64,000 nt of DNA from Arthrobacter sp. AL12 (lineage in GTDB: Bacteria > Actinomycetota > Actinomycetes > Actinomycetales > Micrococcaceae). The stretch covers positions 62,001 through 126,000 of the forward strand of contig NZ_JASBQY010000004.1 of assembly GCF_029960645.1 (NCBI RefSeq), in the 5' to 3' direction. A program made the position numbers and the translations under genes. This document shows positions 20,941 to 29,740 of the stretch, piece by piece; position 1 is the first letter of the stretch, and every line of letters begins with the position of its first letter. Under the pieces are notes generated by a model. It was not told where the DNA came from and did no database searches. It saw nothing but the letters and a program-made list of their open reading frames with translations.

Positions 20941-20976
20941 AGTCAGTCGGGCCGGGGTGTGTCCTAGGCTGGAGCC

Positions 20977-21486
20977 ATGAGCCTTGATGAGCACCGCTAT
21001 GCGCTGACAGTCCGCTGGACCGGGAACCTGGGCGAGGGGACGGCGTCCTACCGCGGCTATTCACGCGACCATGACGTCGAGATCCCCGGACTGCCGGTCC
21101 TGCACGGTTCGGCGGATCCGACGTTCCACGGCGACCGCACCCGCTACAACCCGGAACAGCTGCTGCTGGCCGCCCTGTCCCAGTGCCACATGCTGTCCTT
21201 CCTGCACGTGGCCGTAAAGCAGGGCGTGGTGGTCACGGGGTATGAGGACCGGGCCGAGGGACTGATGCGGACCAACCGTGACGGCAGCGGCCAGTTCGAA
21301 TCGGTCACGCTGAAGCCCCGGGTGACGGTAGCGGCCCCGGCCGCAGGGGCGCTGCCGGACGCCGGGCTCCTGGAGCAGTTGCACGCCGAGGCGAACAGGG
21401 TCTGTTTCATCGCCCGCAGCGTCAACTTTCCGGTACTCCACGACCCCGCCGTGGTGGTCGAGGCCGGCGGGTTGCCGCGCGGCTAG
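20977..21486 (+). CDS. OsmC/Ohr family protein
   Basis: A 169-residue OsmC-fold protein, a thiol-dependent peroxidase family that reduces organic hydroperoxides. Family features are the N-terminal strand TVRWTGNLGEGTASYRGY, the first redox Cys in LLAALSQCHMLSFLH, and the second in NRVCFIARSVNFPV. It resembles the OsmC-like branch with GNLG rather than Ohr. TAGGCT (20965-20970) lies 6 bases before the ATG, marking a leaderless transcript. It converges on the esterase gene with a 4-base overlap. Confidence 0.87.
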   Translation: MSLDEHRYALTVRWTGNLGEGTASYRGYSRDHDVEIPGLPVLHGSADPTFHGDRTRYNPEQLLLAALSQCHMLSFLHVAVKQGVVVTGYEDRAEGLMRTNRDGSGQFESVTLKPRVTVAAPAAGALPDAGLLEQLHAEANRVCFIARSVNFPVLHDPAVVVEAGGLPRG

Positions 21487-22361
21487 CGGATTATGCTGGT
21501 GCTCGCGCCGGCCGCAACAGCCGCCCAGTACCCGGCAAGGTAGGTCTTGCCCAGGAATTCGACGCCTGCCCGGGAGAAGTGGATCCTGTCATCCACATTC
21601 GCGCCGCCGGTCATGGGCGGTGCGAATCCCGAGGACGGCACCCGTGCGGGGGTTTCGCGGTGCGACCGGTCCACGTTGGCTCGGGGCGGCGTGTCCGCGA
21701 TGCCCTCCGGCGTCATGCCCCCCACAACGAAAGGCAGCATCGGCGCGGCCAGCCGGGACCGGAAAAACGCAATGAGCTCGTCCAGCCTCGTGCTGTATTC
21801 GGAGGTGGACATTGACGAATTGCTTTCGCCCTGCAGCCAAAGGATCCCTTTGAGCTCAACGTCCAGGCCTGAAGCGCTCGCCGCTGCGATTCCGTCGTGC
21901 GTCTGCGTGACCGCCAGCGTGGAGAGGTCGAACTCCGGAGCCGAGGCGCTACCGACAGACCAGGTGAGAGTATTCGCGGCGCTGGTGAAAGCGGTGCCAC
22001 TGTGAGCGGCCGGAATGATAAGAACGCCAACGTTGCCGGCCTGGGTCTTCAGGTACTCGCGGGCCAGCGTTGTGGCCGGGGACAGTCCGGGTGGCGTGTC
22101 GTGCATGTCCAGGGGGACGGTAGCGGGCCTCAGTGAGCGGACTTTGGCCCCGTACTGAAAAATTCGGGGATCCACCGCGTCGCGGTCGCCCCCGCCCGGG
22201 AGGCCCCACCCGGCCATGTTCGACTGTCCGGCCGCGAGAAAAACATGAAGCTCCGTGACGGGATCCTGTGTGTGCGCGGGCACCACGCCCCCGAACGCCA
22301 GGACCGAGACGTCGAGGCCGACCAGCAGCCCTCGGAACCTTTTCACCGCACTGCCAGGCAC
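21483..22361 (-). CDS. Secreted SGNH/sialate O-acetylesterase-like carbohydrate esterase
   Basis: A hydrolase of about 292 residues. After a short hydrophobic N-terminal signal (LLVGLDVSVLAFGGVVPAH), the domain opens with FLAAGQSNMAGWG (block I Ser), continues with ILWLQGESNSS (GES block) and ends with DDRIHFSRAGVEFLG (Asp-x-x-His). This is the SASA/DUF303 family, which removes acetyl groups from sugars or polysaccharides outside the cell. The start is uncertain: GTG at 22361 or GTG at 22346, neither with a good Shine-Dalgarno. The open frame continues far upstream but only as a shadow of mscS. Confidence 0.75.
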   Translation of the reverse strand: MPGSAVKRFRGLLVGLDVSVLAFGGVVPAHTQDPVTELHVFLAAGQSNMAGWGLPGGGDRDAVDPRIFQYGAKVRSLRPATVPLDMHDTPPGLSPATTLAREYLKTQAGNVGVLIIPAAHSGTAFTSAANTLTWSVGSASAPEFDLSTLAVTQTHDGIAAASASGLDVELKGILWLQGESNSSMSTSEYSTRLDELIAFFRSRLAAPMLPFVVGGMTPEGIADTPPRANVDRSHRETPARVPSSGFAPPMTGGANVDDRIHFSRAGVEFLGKTYLAGYWAAVAAGASTSIIR

Positions 22362-22668
22362 GGTTCCACCATCCCTAACTGCGCTCCGCCGCCTGAAAAC
22401 TACAAGCCCGGCCCCCGGTGCCGGCAAGGCCCTTCCGGAGCACCCACGTGGATACAGTTGCACCAGGACCTTCATCATTCCTTGGCATCCGCGCGGGATG
22501 CAAGAGCATTGGCCGGCCGGCGTCCGATGCGCATGGGGACACGCTACGGCGCTAGTGTTGAATGAGACCACAGCGTTATGCGCCCGGCGATCGCCGGGCC
22601 GTCCAGGACGCCCAGCCCGGCGATACCGGCCGGCAGCAGGAACGCAGCAACGAGGAGTATCCCCGCCG
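22362..22668. other. Divergent intergenic region, esterase / mscS
   Basis: About 300 bases without a gene. It contains an 18-bp perfect palindrome, GCCCGGCGATCGCCGGGC (22582-22599), about 70 bases before the mscS start. This is a possible binding site or leader hairpin. No confident promoter was identified. Confidence 0.5.
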
Positions 22669-23328
22669 ATGTACAGCATGACCACGACCGAACCGATCGC
22701 CACCCCGGACATCTCGGCCATCAACGTGCCGGGTGTCCTCATCAGCCTGGGGGTCGGCGTCGCCGTGTGGCTGATCGCTTCCTTCGTGATCGCCGGAATC
22801 ACCAAGCGCGTGGCCGCGGGCAGCACCTTGTTCAAGAAGCCGCATTTCCGCTGGGTGGCTCCAGCCTTCCGCGCCCTGGACCACGAGCGCCGGGTCCAGC
22901 GGGCCAACACCATCGGTGCCCTGCTCAGCAGCGTGGTCGGCGTGCTGGTGGCCGTCCTCACCAGCGTGTATGTGCTCAAGAACCTGAACGTGGACGTGGC
23001 GCCGATCCTGACCAGCGTCGGAATCCTCGGTATCGCCATCGGTTTCGGCGCCCAGCAGCTGATCCGCGACTTCCTGGCCGGTATCTTCATCACCATCGAG
23101 GACCAGTACGGGATCGGCGACATCATCGAGACTTCCGAGGTGGTGGGAACGGTCGAGGCCATGAACCTGCGGATCACCCGGGTCCGGGCGGAGGACGGCG
23201 CCATCTGGTACCTGCGCAACGGCGAAATCCTGCGCGTGGGCAACCGTTCCCAGGGCACCTACCTTCCGCCCGGCGCGCCGCCGGCGGACGAGGCCGACAG
23301 CGCACCCCAGCAGAAGGCCGGAGAATAG
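22669..23328 (+). CDS. Small-conductance mechanosensitive channel (MscS family)
   Basis: An inner-membrane channel of 219 residues that releases solutes on hypo-osmotic shock. Hydrophobic segments lie near residues 20-45 and 80-105, followed by the pore helix and MscS beta domain: VGILGIAIGFGAQQLIRDFLAG, then DQYGIGDIIE and VEAMNLRITRVR. It is short and lacks the C-terminal alpha-beta domain of E. coli MscS. The ATG at 22669 has GAGGAG about 12 bases upstream; an ATG nine bases later is an alternative. glbO starts 4 bases after the stop, so the two form an operon. Confidence 0.88.
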   Translation: MYSMTTTEPIATPDISAINVPGVLISLGVGVAVWLIASFVIAGITKRVAAGSTLFKKPHFRWVAPAFRALDHERRVQRANTIGALLSSVVGVLVAVLTSVYVLKNLNVDVAPILTSVGILGIAIGFGAQQLIRDFLAGIFITIEDQYGIGDIIETSEVVGTVEAMNLRITRVRAEDGAIWYLRNGEILRVGNRSQGTYLPPGAPPADEADSAPQQKAGE

Positions 23329-23332
23329 AACC

Positions 23333-23791
23333 ATGACGATTCCCAGCGCCGGCGAACCCCGCCAGCCCAAGCAGCTGCTGCAGAACGACCCGTTCACGCA
23401 GCCCGGGTACACGGACAACTTCTACGATGCCGTGGGCGGCCACGAGACCTTCGTGAAGCTCGTCGACGTGTTCTACGACGGCGTGGCGACTGATCCGCTG
23501 CTGCGGCCGATGTACCCGGAGGAGGACCTCGGCCCCGCCAAGCGGCGCTTCCTGATGTTCCTCGAGCAGTACTGGGGCGGTCCGACGACGTATGGCGAGG
23601 AGCGCGGCCACCCGCGGTTGAGGATGCGCCACATGCCCTTCCGGGTCACCCCGGAGGCCAAGGAACGGTGGCTGTTCCACATGCACACCGCGGTGGATTC
23701 CCTGGCGCTGCCCCCGCTGCACGAGGGGACGCTCTGGGACTACATGGAACGGGCCGCCCTCTCCATGGTGAACAGCGCCTCCGGAGCCTGA
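23333..23791 (+). CDS. glbO: Group II truncated hemoglobin
   Basis: Heme protein of 152 residues of the trHbO class, cytoplasmic and linked to oxygen or peroxide/NO chemistry. The 2-on-2 globin core starts FYDAVGGHETFVKLVDVFYDGV. The YWGGP motif lies at the CD region, proximal His is in LRMRHMPFRV, and the group II Trp is in KERWLFHM. About 25 extra N-terminal residues precede the core. It directly follows mscS. Confidence 0.88.
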   Translation: MTIPSAGEPRQPKQLLQNDPFTQPGYTDNFYDAVGGHETFVKLVDVFYDGVATDPLLRPMYPEEDLGPAKRRFLMFLEQYWGGPTTYGEERGHPRLRMRHMPFRVTPEAKERWLFHMHTAVDSLALPPLHEGTLWDYMERAALSMVNSASGA

Positions 23792-23834
23792 GGCCGGTCC
23801 CGGACAGAACGGCCCGTCCCACGTGGACAGGTGA

Positions 23835-24542
23835 TCATCGCCGCCTGTGCCCCACGGCCAGTGCGGCGCGCCCGTTCCCGGCGACGTGCACGAGGACGGC
23901 GATCAACAGGAACGCGACGAGCACCGGCGCCGTCGTCGCCAGCGCGGCCGGCCAGCCGCCATCGAGCGTCGGATCAAGGAAGTCGTAGACGTACCACCCG
24001 TCGACCGCACCGCGCACCCAGGAAAAAACGAGGAAGCCCGCGGGGTAGCTGAGCCACAGAACCGGCCGCCACCATTTTCCGCGGACGGTGCGGGTGACGA
24101 GCAGCCAGTCGAGCGTGACAAACAGCGGGGCGAGCCGGTGGTGCGCGAGCTGGGGCCAGTACATGTCCCAGCTCCACCATGGCTCGTCCGGCGGGGCCAC
24201 GAGCACCGCGTAGATGATGCCGGTCATCACCAGGTAGAAGACCAGCGCACCGAACAGGTGGTCCCACCACTCCGGCAGCCGGGTCCGCGGCCGGGCGGCG
24301 GAGGCGATGAGCACGATCCCGAGTGCGAGGTTGGACTGGACCGTGAACTCCGAGCAGAGCTGGAAGCGGTCCACGTCGCTGCCCGGGAGCGTCGCGTCGT
24401 ACGTCTTTTGGGCGAGGGCGACGAGCACGAAGACGCCGACCGCGACGCGGGGCAGGCGGATCCAGCTGCGGTCCGGATGCAGCGCATCATTGAAGCCGAG
24501 ATGTCGCTCGACCGGGGGATCCAGCACCGCTGCGCCGCTCAT
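23835..24542 (-). CDS. Pr6Pr family integral membrane protein
   Basis: A 235-residue protein with six hydrophobic segments. The pattern FTVQSNLALGIVL, VMTGIIYAVLVAP, LAHHRLAPLFVTLDWLL and LWLSYPAGFLVFSWVRG is typical of the actinobacterial Pr6Pr family (FAR-17a/AIG1-like topology). No biochemical role is known. ATG at 24542 and TTG at 24554 are possible starts. It converges on glbO with 43 bases between. Confidence 0.8.
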   Translation of the reverse strand: MSGAAVLDPPVERHLGFNDALHPDRSWIRLPRVAVGVFVLVALAQKTYDATLPGSDVDRFQLCSEFTVQSNLALGIVLIASAARPRTRLPEWWDHLFGALVFYLVMTGIIYAVLVAPPDEPWWSWDMYWPQLAHHRLAPLFVTLDWLLVTRTVRGKWWRPVLWLSYPAGFLVFSWVRGAVDGWYVYDFLDPTLDGGWPAALATTAPVLVAFLLIAVLVHVAGNGRAALAVGHRRR

Positions 24543-24581
24543 GCGCCCAGTCAATCAGACCGGCCGCCGCTGCCTAAGGAC

Positions 24582-25241
24582 CTAAAGTCCCGTACCCGTG
24601 CGGGCCAGGACGTGCCCGCGGGCCCCGCTGAGCCGGAACCAGCGACCCGCCCGGTACAGCTGCTGCTCGCCGTCGGCAAGGAAGCCAAGGGTGAGGGCCG
24701 CGAAGGCGGCGCCCAGCGGAAGCCCGCCGGCGCCCGGAAGTTCCCGCCCCCAGACCGTGGCGCGGGCGTTGTTGACGATCAGGGCGCCGGGTTTGTCCGG
24801 GATGATGGCGGCGATCTCGGTGATGCCGGCTTCGGCGGACCGGCGCAGCGCGGCGTCCTGCAGCGTGGCCACGGCCTCCCACCCGGTACGGGGCGCACCG
24901 ACGCCGGCCCAGGACTCGGTGACCGTCACCGGCGGCAGCGGAAGCTCGACGTCGTTCTCCCCCGCCCGTGCCAGCCGGTCCAGCACCGCCGAAATCAGGA
25001 CGGTGACATCAGTGTCCGCCGGCCGGGCCAGGGCCATGGTCCGCAGCCCGAGGATCGTCGGCGTCGATTCCCCCAGCAGCCGCGGCCGCAGCACACACAC
25101 ATAGGCGGCGAGCACCGGGCCGGACGCCTGAAGGCGGATGGCACCGTCGTCGATGGACCTGGCACGGGTGGCGAACGTGCGCAGATCGGCGAGGTCTCGG
25201 GGATCGGTGAACTGCAGGGGCTGGGTTAGGACGTCAGACAC
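24582..25241 (-). CDS. Conserved actinobacterial protein of unknown function
   Basis: A 219-residue protein, probably soluble. It begins VSDVLTQPLQFTDPRDLADL, contains PTILGLRTMALARP and ends with a small beta-rich region around EQQLYRAGRWFRLSG. The Ala/Leu-rich middle and absence of catalytic motifs give no function. The GTG start at 25241 is chosen because residues upstream only shadow tesB. It is divergent from tesB, sharing a 63-base promoter region. Codon use looks like the neighbours. Confidence 0.65.
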   Translation of the reverse strand: MSDVLTQPLQFTDPRDLADLRTFATRARSIDDGAIRLQASGPVLAAYVCVLRPRLLGESTPTILGLRTMALARPADTDVTVLISAVLDRLARAGENDVELPLPPVTVTESWAGVGAPRTGWEAVATLQDAALRRSAEAGITEIAAIIPDKPGALIVNNARATVWGRELPGAGGLPLGAAFAALTLGFLADGEQQLYRAGRWFRLSGARGHVLARTGTGL

Positions 25242-25304
25242 AATATCGACTCTACCGGCTGTGCCTCTTTGGGGCGGTGCCGGAGGGCCGTCTAGAGTCG
25301 AACC

Positions 25305-26285
25305 ATGACTGAAGCCGAAGCCGGATTGCAGGGCCCGCCGACACAGGACCCAACCTCCTCGCTCCTCCAACTGCTGAACCTCGGTGAGCTGGAGGGTGCC
25401 CGGACGGATGAGGACATCTTTATGGGTCCCTCGCAGCAGCAGCCCCGGCACCGCGTCTTCGGAGGCCAGGTGCTTGCCCAGTCGCTGATCGCCGGCAGCC
25501 GGACGGTTCCCGAGGGACGTGGTGTGCATTCGATGCACGGATACTTCCTGCGCCCGGGTGACACCAACAAGCCGATCACCTTCGGCGTCCAGCGGCTCCG
25601 GGACGGCCGGTCGTTTTCGGCGCGGCGTGTCCACGCGTACCAGGAGGGCATGCCCATCCTGTCCATGATCGCGTCGTTCCAGGACGAGGACGAGGGAATC
25701 GAACACCAGTCAGAGATGCCCGCCGGCATTCCCGGGCCGGAGTCGCTGCCGAGCACGGCGGACCTGCTGGGCAAGTATGACCACCCGGTGGCACGCCACT
25801 GGGCCTACGAGCGGCCCTTCGACATCCGGCACGTCGACCCGGCCCTGTACGTCTCTGCCAAGGGCGACAAGGAACCGCGCAATGCCGTCTGGATGAGGAC
25901 GTTCGGGCCCATCCCGGACGATCCGGAGCTGCACCGCGCCGCACTGGCCTACGCCAGCGACTACACCATCCTGGAATCAATCCTCCGCAAGCATGGGATG
26001 AGCTGGATTACCCCGGGCATGTCGGTGGCGAGCCTGGACCACGCCATGTGGTGGCACCGGCCGGTCCGGGTGGACGAGTGGCTGCTCTACGTGCAGGAGT
26101 CCCCCAGCGCCCAGGGCGCCCGCGGGCTGGCGACCGGAAAGATCTTCAGCCGCGACGGACTGCACGTGGCCACCGTGGCGCAGGAAGGCATGATCCGGGT
26201 TCCGACGGACCTCAAGAACAAGGTGAAGGGCGCCGTCCAGTCCAAGGTCCTGCAGCACCACTTGCGCAGGGCCGAACGCGGCTGA
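25305..26285 (+). CDS. tesB: Acyl-CoA thioesterase II
   Basis: Double-hotdog thioesterase of 326 residues hydrolysing medium- and long-chain acyl-CoA. First hotdog: PRHRVFGGQVLAQSLIAGSRT and VHSMHGYFLRPGD. Second: LAYASDYTILES with catalytic Asp, DHAMWWHRPVRVDEWLLY, and catalytic Gln in VATVAQEGMIR. The length is slightly more than E. coli TesB. TAGAGT (25293-25298) lies 6 bases before the ATG, giving a leaderless signature. Confidence 0.92.
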   Translation: MTEAEAGLQGPPTQDPTSSLLQLLNLGELEGARTDEDIFMGPSQQQPRHRVFGGQVLAQSLIAGSRTVPEGRGVHSMHGYFLRPGDTNKPITFGVQRLRDGRSFSARRVHAYQEGMPILSMIASFQDEDEGIEHQSEMPAGIPGPESLPSTADLLGKYDHPVARHWAYERPFDIRHVDPALYVSAKGDKEPRNAVWMRTFGPIPDDPELHRAALAYASDYTILESILRKHGMSWITPGMSVASLDHAMWWHRPVRVDEWLLYVQESPSAQGARGLATGKIFSRDGLHVATVAQEGMIRVPTDLKNKVKGAVQSKVLQHHLRRAERG

Positions 26286-26366
26286 TCCGACGCGGCTGGT
26301 CCCACACGGCTGGTCCCACACACGCTGATCCACCGCGCCCCGGATCCTGCCTGCAGATGACAGGCG

Positions 26367-26398
26367 AAAGGCCGGCCCCCATTTGGGAGCCGGCCTTT
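26367..26398. terminator. Bidirectional terminator, tesB / ettA
   Basis: AAAGGCCGGC (26367-26376) pairs with GCCGGCCTTT (26389-26398), and T- or A-rich ends on both sides serve the two convergent genes. Just before it (26286-26335) is a small direct repeat, GGCTGGTCCCACAC twice, of no obvious use. Confidence 0.85.
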
Positions 26399-26424
26399 TC
26401 TGTTCCGCTTTATGCCCTGCGGGC

Positions 26425-28107
26425 TTAGTCGCGGGTGAGGCGGCGGTGGGTCACGCGGTGCGGCTTGGCCGCATCCGCGCCCAGGCGCTCGACCTTGTTC
26501 TCCTCGTAGGATTCGAAGTTGCCCTCGAACCAGTACCACTTCGAGGGGTTCTCCTCGTCGCCTTCGTAGGCGAGGATGTGGGTGGCCACCCGGTCCAGGA
26601 ACCAGCGGTCGTGCGAGACCACAACGGCGCAGCCCGGAAATTCGAGCAGGGCATTTTCGAGACTGCTAAGCGTTTCAACGTCGAGGTCGTTAGTCGGCTC
26701 ATCGAGAAGCAGCAGGTTTCCGCCCTGTTTGAGGGTCAGCGCGAGGTTCAGGCGGTTGCGCTCACCACCGGAGAGCACCCCTGCCTTCTTCTGCTGGTCC
26801 GGGCCCTTGAAGCCGAAAGCGGCGACATAGGCGCGGGACGGCATTTCGACGTGGCCGACCTGGATGTAATCGAGTCCGTCCGAGACAACTTCCCAGAGGG
26901 TCTTATTCGGGTCGATGCCGCCGCGGCTCTGGTCGGCGTAGGAGATCTTGACGGAGTCACCGATCTTCAGCTCGCCGCCGTCGAGCGGCTCGAGCCCGAC
27001 GATGGTCTTGAACAAGGTCGTCTTGCCGACACCGTTGGGGCCGATGACACCGACGATGCCGTTGCGCGGCAGGGTGAAGGACAGCCCGTCGATCAGGGTG
27101 CGGTCCTCGAAGCCCTTCTGCAGGTTCTTCGCCTCCAGGACGAGGCCGCCCAGGCGCGGTCCCGGCGGGATCTGGATCTCTTCGAAGTCCAGCTTGCGGG
27201 TGCGGTCAGCTTCGGCAGCCATTTCCTCGTAGCGGGCCAGGCGGGCCTTGGACTTTGTTTGGCGTCCCTTGGCGTTGGAACGGACCCACTCGAGTTCCTC
27301 GGTGAGGCGTTTGGCCTGTTTGGCGTCCTTCTTGCCCTGGACTTCCAGGCGGGCGCGCTTTTTCTCGAGGTACGTGGAGTAGTTGCCCTCGTACGGGTAC
27401 AGGTGGCCGCGGTCCACTTCGGCGATCCACTCGGCCACGTGGTCGAGGAAGTACCGGTCGTGGGTGACGGCGAGGACGGCGCCGGGGTAGTTGGAGAGGT
27501 GCTGCTCGAGCCAGAGCACGCTCTCGGCGTCGAGGTGGTTGGTGGGCTCGTCCAGGAGCAGCAGGTCCGGCTTCTGGAGCAGGAGCTTGCAGAGGGCGAC
27601 GCGGCGGCGCTCACCACCGGAGAGCAGGGTGACGTCCGCTTCCGGCGGCGGGCAGCGGAGGGCGTCCATGGCCTGCTCGAGCTGGGAGTCGAGATCCCAG
27701 GCATCGGCGGCGTCGATCGCTTCCTGCAGCTGGCCCATTTCCTCAAGGAGGACGTCGTAGTCAACGTCGGGGCTGGCCATCTCTTCGGAGATCGCGTTGA
27801 AGCGCTGGATCTTGCCGATGATTTCCCCGACACCTTCCTGGACATTGCCCAGGACGGTCTTGTCCTCATTCAGCGGCGGTTCCTGCAGCAGGATGCCGAC
27901 CGTGTAGCCGGGGCTGAGCCGGGCCTCACCGTTTGAGGGAGTGTCCAGTCCGGCCATGATCTTGAGAATGGTGGACTTACCTGCACCATTCGGGCCGACG
28001 ACGCCAATCTTGGCCCCCGGGAAGAAGGACATGCTTACGTCATCGAGGATGAGTTTTTCGCCAACGGCCTTGCGGGCCTTGGTCATTGTGTAGATAAATT
28101 CCGCCAT
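26425..28107 (-). CDS. ettA: Energy-dependent translational throttle protein EttA
   Basis: ABC-F ATPase of 560 residues that binds the ribosomal E site and gates elongation with ADP/ATP ratio. Two ABC cassettes are present: Walker A GPNGAGKST and GPNGVGKTT, signatures LSGGERRRVAL and LSGGERNRLNL, Walker B LLLLDEPTNHLD and LLLLDEPTNDLD. The P-site tRNA interaction linker is rich in Lys/Arg between them. The start MAEFIYTM at 28107 is the family start; TAGATT (28120-28115) lies 7 bases upstream, fitting a leaderless mRNA. Confidence 0.95.
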   Translation of the reverse strand: MAEFIYTMTKARKAVGEKLILDDVSMSFFPGAKIGVVGPNGAGKSTILKIMAGLDTPSNGEARLSPGYTVGILLQEPPLNEDKTVLGNVQEGVGEIIGKIQRFNAISEEMASPDVDYDVLLEEMGQLQEAIDAADAWDLDSQLEQAMDALRCPPPEADVTLLSGGERRRVALCKLLLQKPDLLLLDEPTNHLDAESVLWLEQHLSNYPGAVLAVTHDRYFLDHVAEWIAEVDRGHLYPYEGNYSTYLEKKRARLEVQGKKDAKQAKRLTEELEWVRSNAKGRQTKSKARLARYEEMAAEADRTRKLDFEEIQIPPGPRLGGLVLEAKNLQKGFEDRTLIDGLSFTLPRNGIVGVIGPNGVGKTTLFKTIVGLEPLDGGELKIGDSVKISYADQSRGGIDPNKTLWEVVSDGLDYIQVGHVEMPSRAYVAAFGFKGPDQQKKAGVLSGGERNRLNLALTLKQGGNLLLLDEPTNDLDVETLSSLENALLEFPGCAVVVSHDRWFLDRVATHILAYEGDEENPSKWYWFEGNFESYEENKVERLGADAAKPHRVTHRRLTRD

Positions 28108-28218
28108 GCCTACAAATCTAGTGGTTCCGCCGGGATAACTCACATTCATGCCGTCGGCATCGACCACCTGCCGCGGCCCGGAGCCGGCCCCACGAGGCGT
28201 GGCGCCGGCGCTGCCCGT

Positions 28219-28803
28219 TCAGGCCGCTGCCCCTTTCAGTTCGCCGGTTTCCTCATCGAGCTCTTCTTCTTCGCCGCTGATGTCGTCGACGAAGACGCCG
28301 CGGGCGGCCGGCACATCGCCGTCGTTGTTCTCGTCGTAGTCCTGGTCGTAGTCCTGGTCGCCCTCCTCGCTCCCCTCCCGGTTGCCGTCCGGCGGGAGCG
28401 CCCCCGGGCCCGACGGTCCGGCAGCGGCCTGCGGACCGCTGGCGGCCGTGCGGATGAAGTTGGCCGAACCCCAGCTGAGGTCGTGACCGACGGAATCGGC
28501 GTCGATTTCAGCCGAGTGGTAGATCCTGCCCTCATGTTCCCAGCTCCTCAACTTGAGCCGTCCGACGACGATGACCTTCTGGCCCTTTTTGACGCTGCAA
28601 CCGATGTTTCCGGCCAATTGCCGGTACCCCTGAACCTTGAACCAGTTGGTGTTCCCGTCAATCCAGGCCTGCGTGGCGCGGTCGTAGCGCCGTTCGGTGG
28701 AGCCCAGCCGGAAGTTCGCCGTCGCCACGCCGCCGGGCGTCGTCGAACTCTTGGGCTCCGTGGCAACGAAGCCACGAACCGTGATGTTGTCACTCATGCT
28801 CAT
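28219..28803 (-). CDS. ssb: Single-stranded DNA-binding protein paralogue
   Basis: OB-fold protein of 194 residues that coats single-stranded DNA. OB features are ITVRGFVATEPK, ANFRLGSTERRYD, NWFKVQGYRQLAGN and GQKVIVVGRLKLRSWE. The tail is acidic with QDYDQDYDENNDGD and ends ETGELKGAAA. It lacks the Asp-Asp-x-Ile-Pro-Phe tip through which the main SSB recruits partners, so this is probably a second SSB, as in other actinobacteria where a paralogue serves recombination or competence. The main ssb is not in the window. Confidence 0.88.
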   Translation of the reverse strand: MSMSDNITVRGFVATEPKSSTTPGGVATANFRLGSTERRYDRATQAWIDGNTNWFKVQGYRQLAGNIGCSVKKGQKVIVVGRLKLRSWEHEGRIYHSAEIDADSVGHDLSWGSANFIRTAASGPQAAAGPSGPGALPPDGNREGSEEGDQDYDQDYDENNDGDVPAARGVFVDDISGEEEELDEETGELKGAAA

Positions 28804-29060
28804 GTCCTGTCTCGAAATGTCGTGCCCTAGCAGGCTCTTTCAGCTTCGCGCCAGGGAAGACCCTCCGCGAGGGGCCAGATGCGCCATGTGGATAACCCGG
28901 CCGCGGGCCGCCGGGGCAGGGCCACTTGATAAACGCGTATGCGTGCGTCGGCAAGGCCGGGCGTTTCAGGGCGGCCGGTGTTCCTGACAGCGGACGGCCG
29001 CGGGGCGCGGTAAGCTTTTTGAGGCGTCCCCCGGCATCAGCCGGGCGGATACGACGGGAC

Positions 29061-29133
29061 GCCCCAGTAGCTCAGGGGATAGAGCAGCGGCCTTCTAATC
29101 CGCCGGTCGGGGGTTCGATTCCCTCCTGGGGCA
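29061..29133 (+). tRNA. tRNA-Arg (anticodon TCT), integration target
   Basis: A 73-base cloverleaf: acceptor GCCCCAG/CTGGGGC, D-arm GCTCAGGGGATAGAGC, anticodon loop CTTCTAA and T-arm GGGGGTTCGATTCCCTC. Its 3' 39 bases are the left copy of the 40-bp att repeat, so integration restored a complete gene on the promoter side. CCA is not encoded. Confidence 0.95.
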
Positions 29134-29134
29134 C
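29095..29134. repeat. attL, 40-bp direct repeat
   Basis: Identical over 40 bases to 41223-41262, with the flanking bases differing on both sides. It covers the anticodon loop to the discriminator of tRNA-Arg(TCT) plus one base. Confidence 0.95.
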
Positions 29135-29136
29135 AA

Positions 29137-29178
29137 CAAAAGGGGCCCTGACCTGCGGAAACGCGGATCAGGGCCCCT
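29137..29178 (-). terminator. Terminator of the leftward integrase operon
   Basis: AGGGGCCCTG (29141-29150) pairs with CAGGGCCCCT (29169-29178). On the minus strand the stem is followed by TTTGTTG. It lies 35 bases after the M41-like gene and just inside attL, preventing read-through into the tRNA. Confidence 0.8.
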
Positions 29179-29212
29179 GCACTTCTGGCGGCTTCAGCGG
29201 GAGTTCCACCGC

Positions 29213-29740
29213 TTACCCACCGCTTTGCCCGGAGGCGGCGCCATTCCAGCGTTCCAACTCAGCGGCCACAACGCCGCCAGTCGCGAGCTGTCGAACCTCG
29301 CTATGGGTCAAGCGTCCGAACTGTATGGCAGCAGCGGCCACGCGCTCGATATCCTCCCAGCGGGAAGTGACGATGGCCAGGGCAAGCGGCAGCGCGGCGG
29401 CCGCGCATGGCCCGGCGTCCGTGTAGTCGTCCGGTTCGGCGCAATCGTCCAATTCCGCGAATTCCATCCGTTCCCGGAGGGTGCTCGTGATCCACTCATG
29501 GACCGCTGCATCATCGCCCCTGCCGTGATTGAAGATCAGCGACTCGACAGCCGGCCCCGCCATGGAAGTCACGGCCCGGTCCCATGCGTCTATTGATTCC
29601 CCGTTGCCAACGAGCCGCCATTCCTCAACTGACAAGTATTGGAAGCCCCGCCCGCTACTCAGATAGGCGACTGCGTGCCCGGCCTCATGTAGCGCGGTAG
29701 CCAGGCGCTGATCGTCGCGCGCCGCCTTCATGAGGTTCAT
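29213..29740 (-). CDS. Small M41/FtsH-like zinc metallopeptidase
   Basis: A 175-residue protein carrying only a peptidase domain: ATALHEAGHAVAYLSSG holds the zinc motif HEAGH near residue 18, and MAGPAVESLIF parallels the LAG-x-AAE-LIF stretch of FtsH. There is no AAA ATPase or membrane segment. Its start overlaps the integrase stop by 4 bases, and the integrase overlaps the XRE gene, so it is the last gene of a three-gene unit. A role in cleaving the element's own regulator, as ImmA (a different peptidase family) does in ICEBs1, is possible but is inference. Confidence 0.72.
   Translation of the reverse strand: MNLMKAARDDQRLATALHEAGHAVAYLSSGRGFQYLSVEEWRLVGNGESIDAWDRAVTSMAGPAVESLIFNHGRGDDAAVHEWITSTLRERMEFAELDDCAEPDDYTDAGPCAAAALPLALAIVTSRWEDIERVAAAAIQFGRLTHSEVRQLATGGVVAAELERWNGAASGQSGG

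Noticed and set aside
22400..23258. Long upstream extension of the secreted esterase frame
   Set aside because: The region beyond 22361 is antisense to mscS and to intergenic sequence; the esterase domain and its signal peptide begin downstream.
26383..27936. 517-aa open frame on the + strand
   Set aside because: Antisense of ettA, which shows two complete ABC cassettes.
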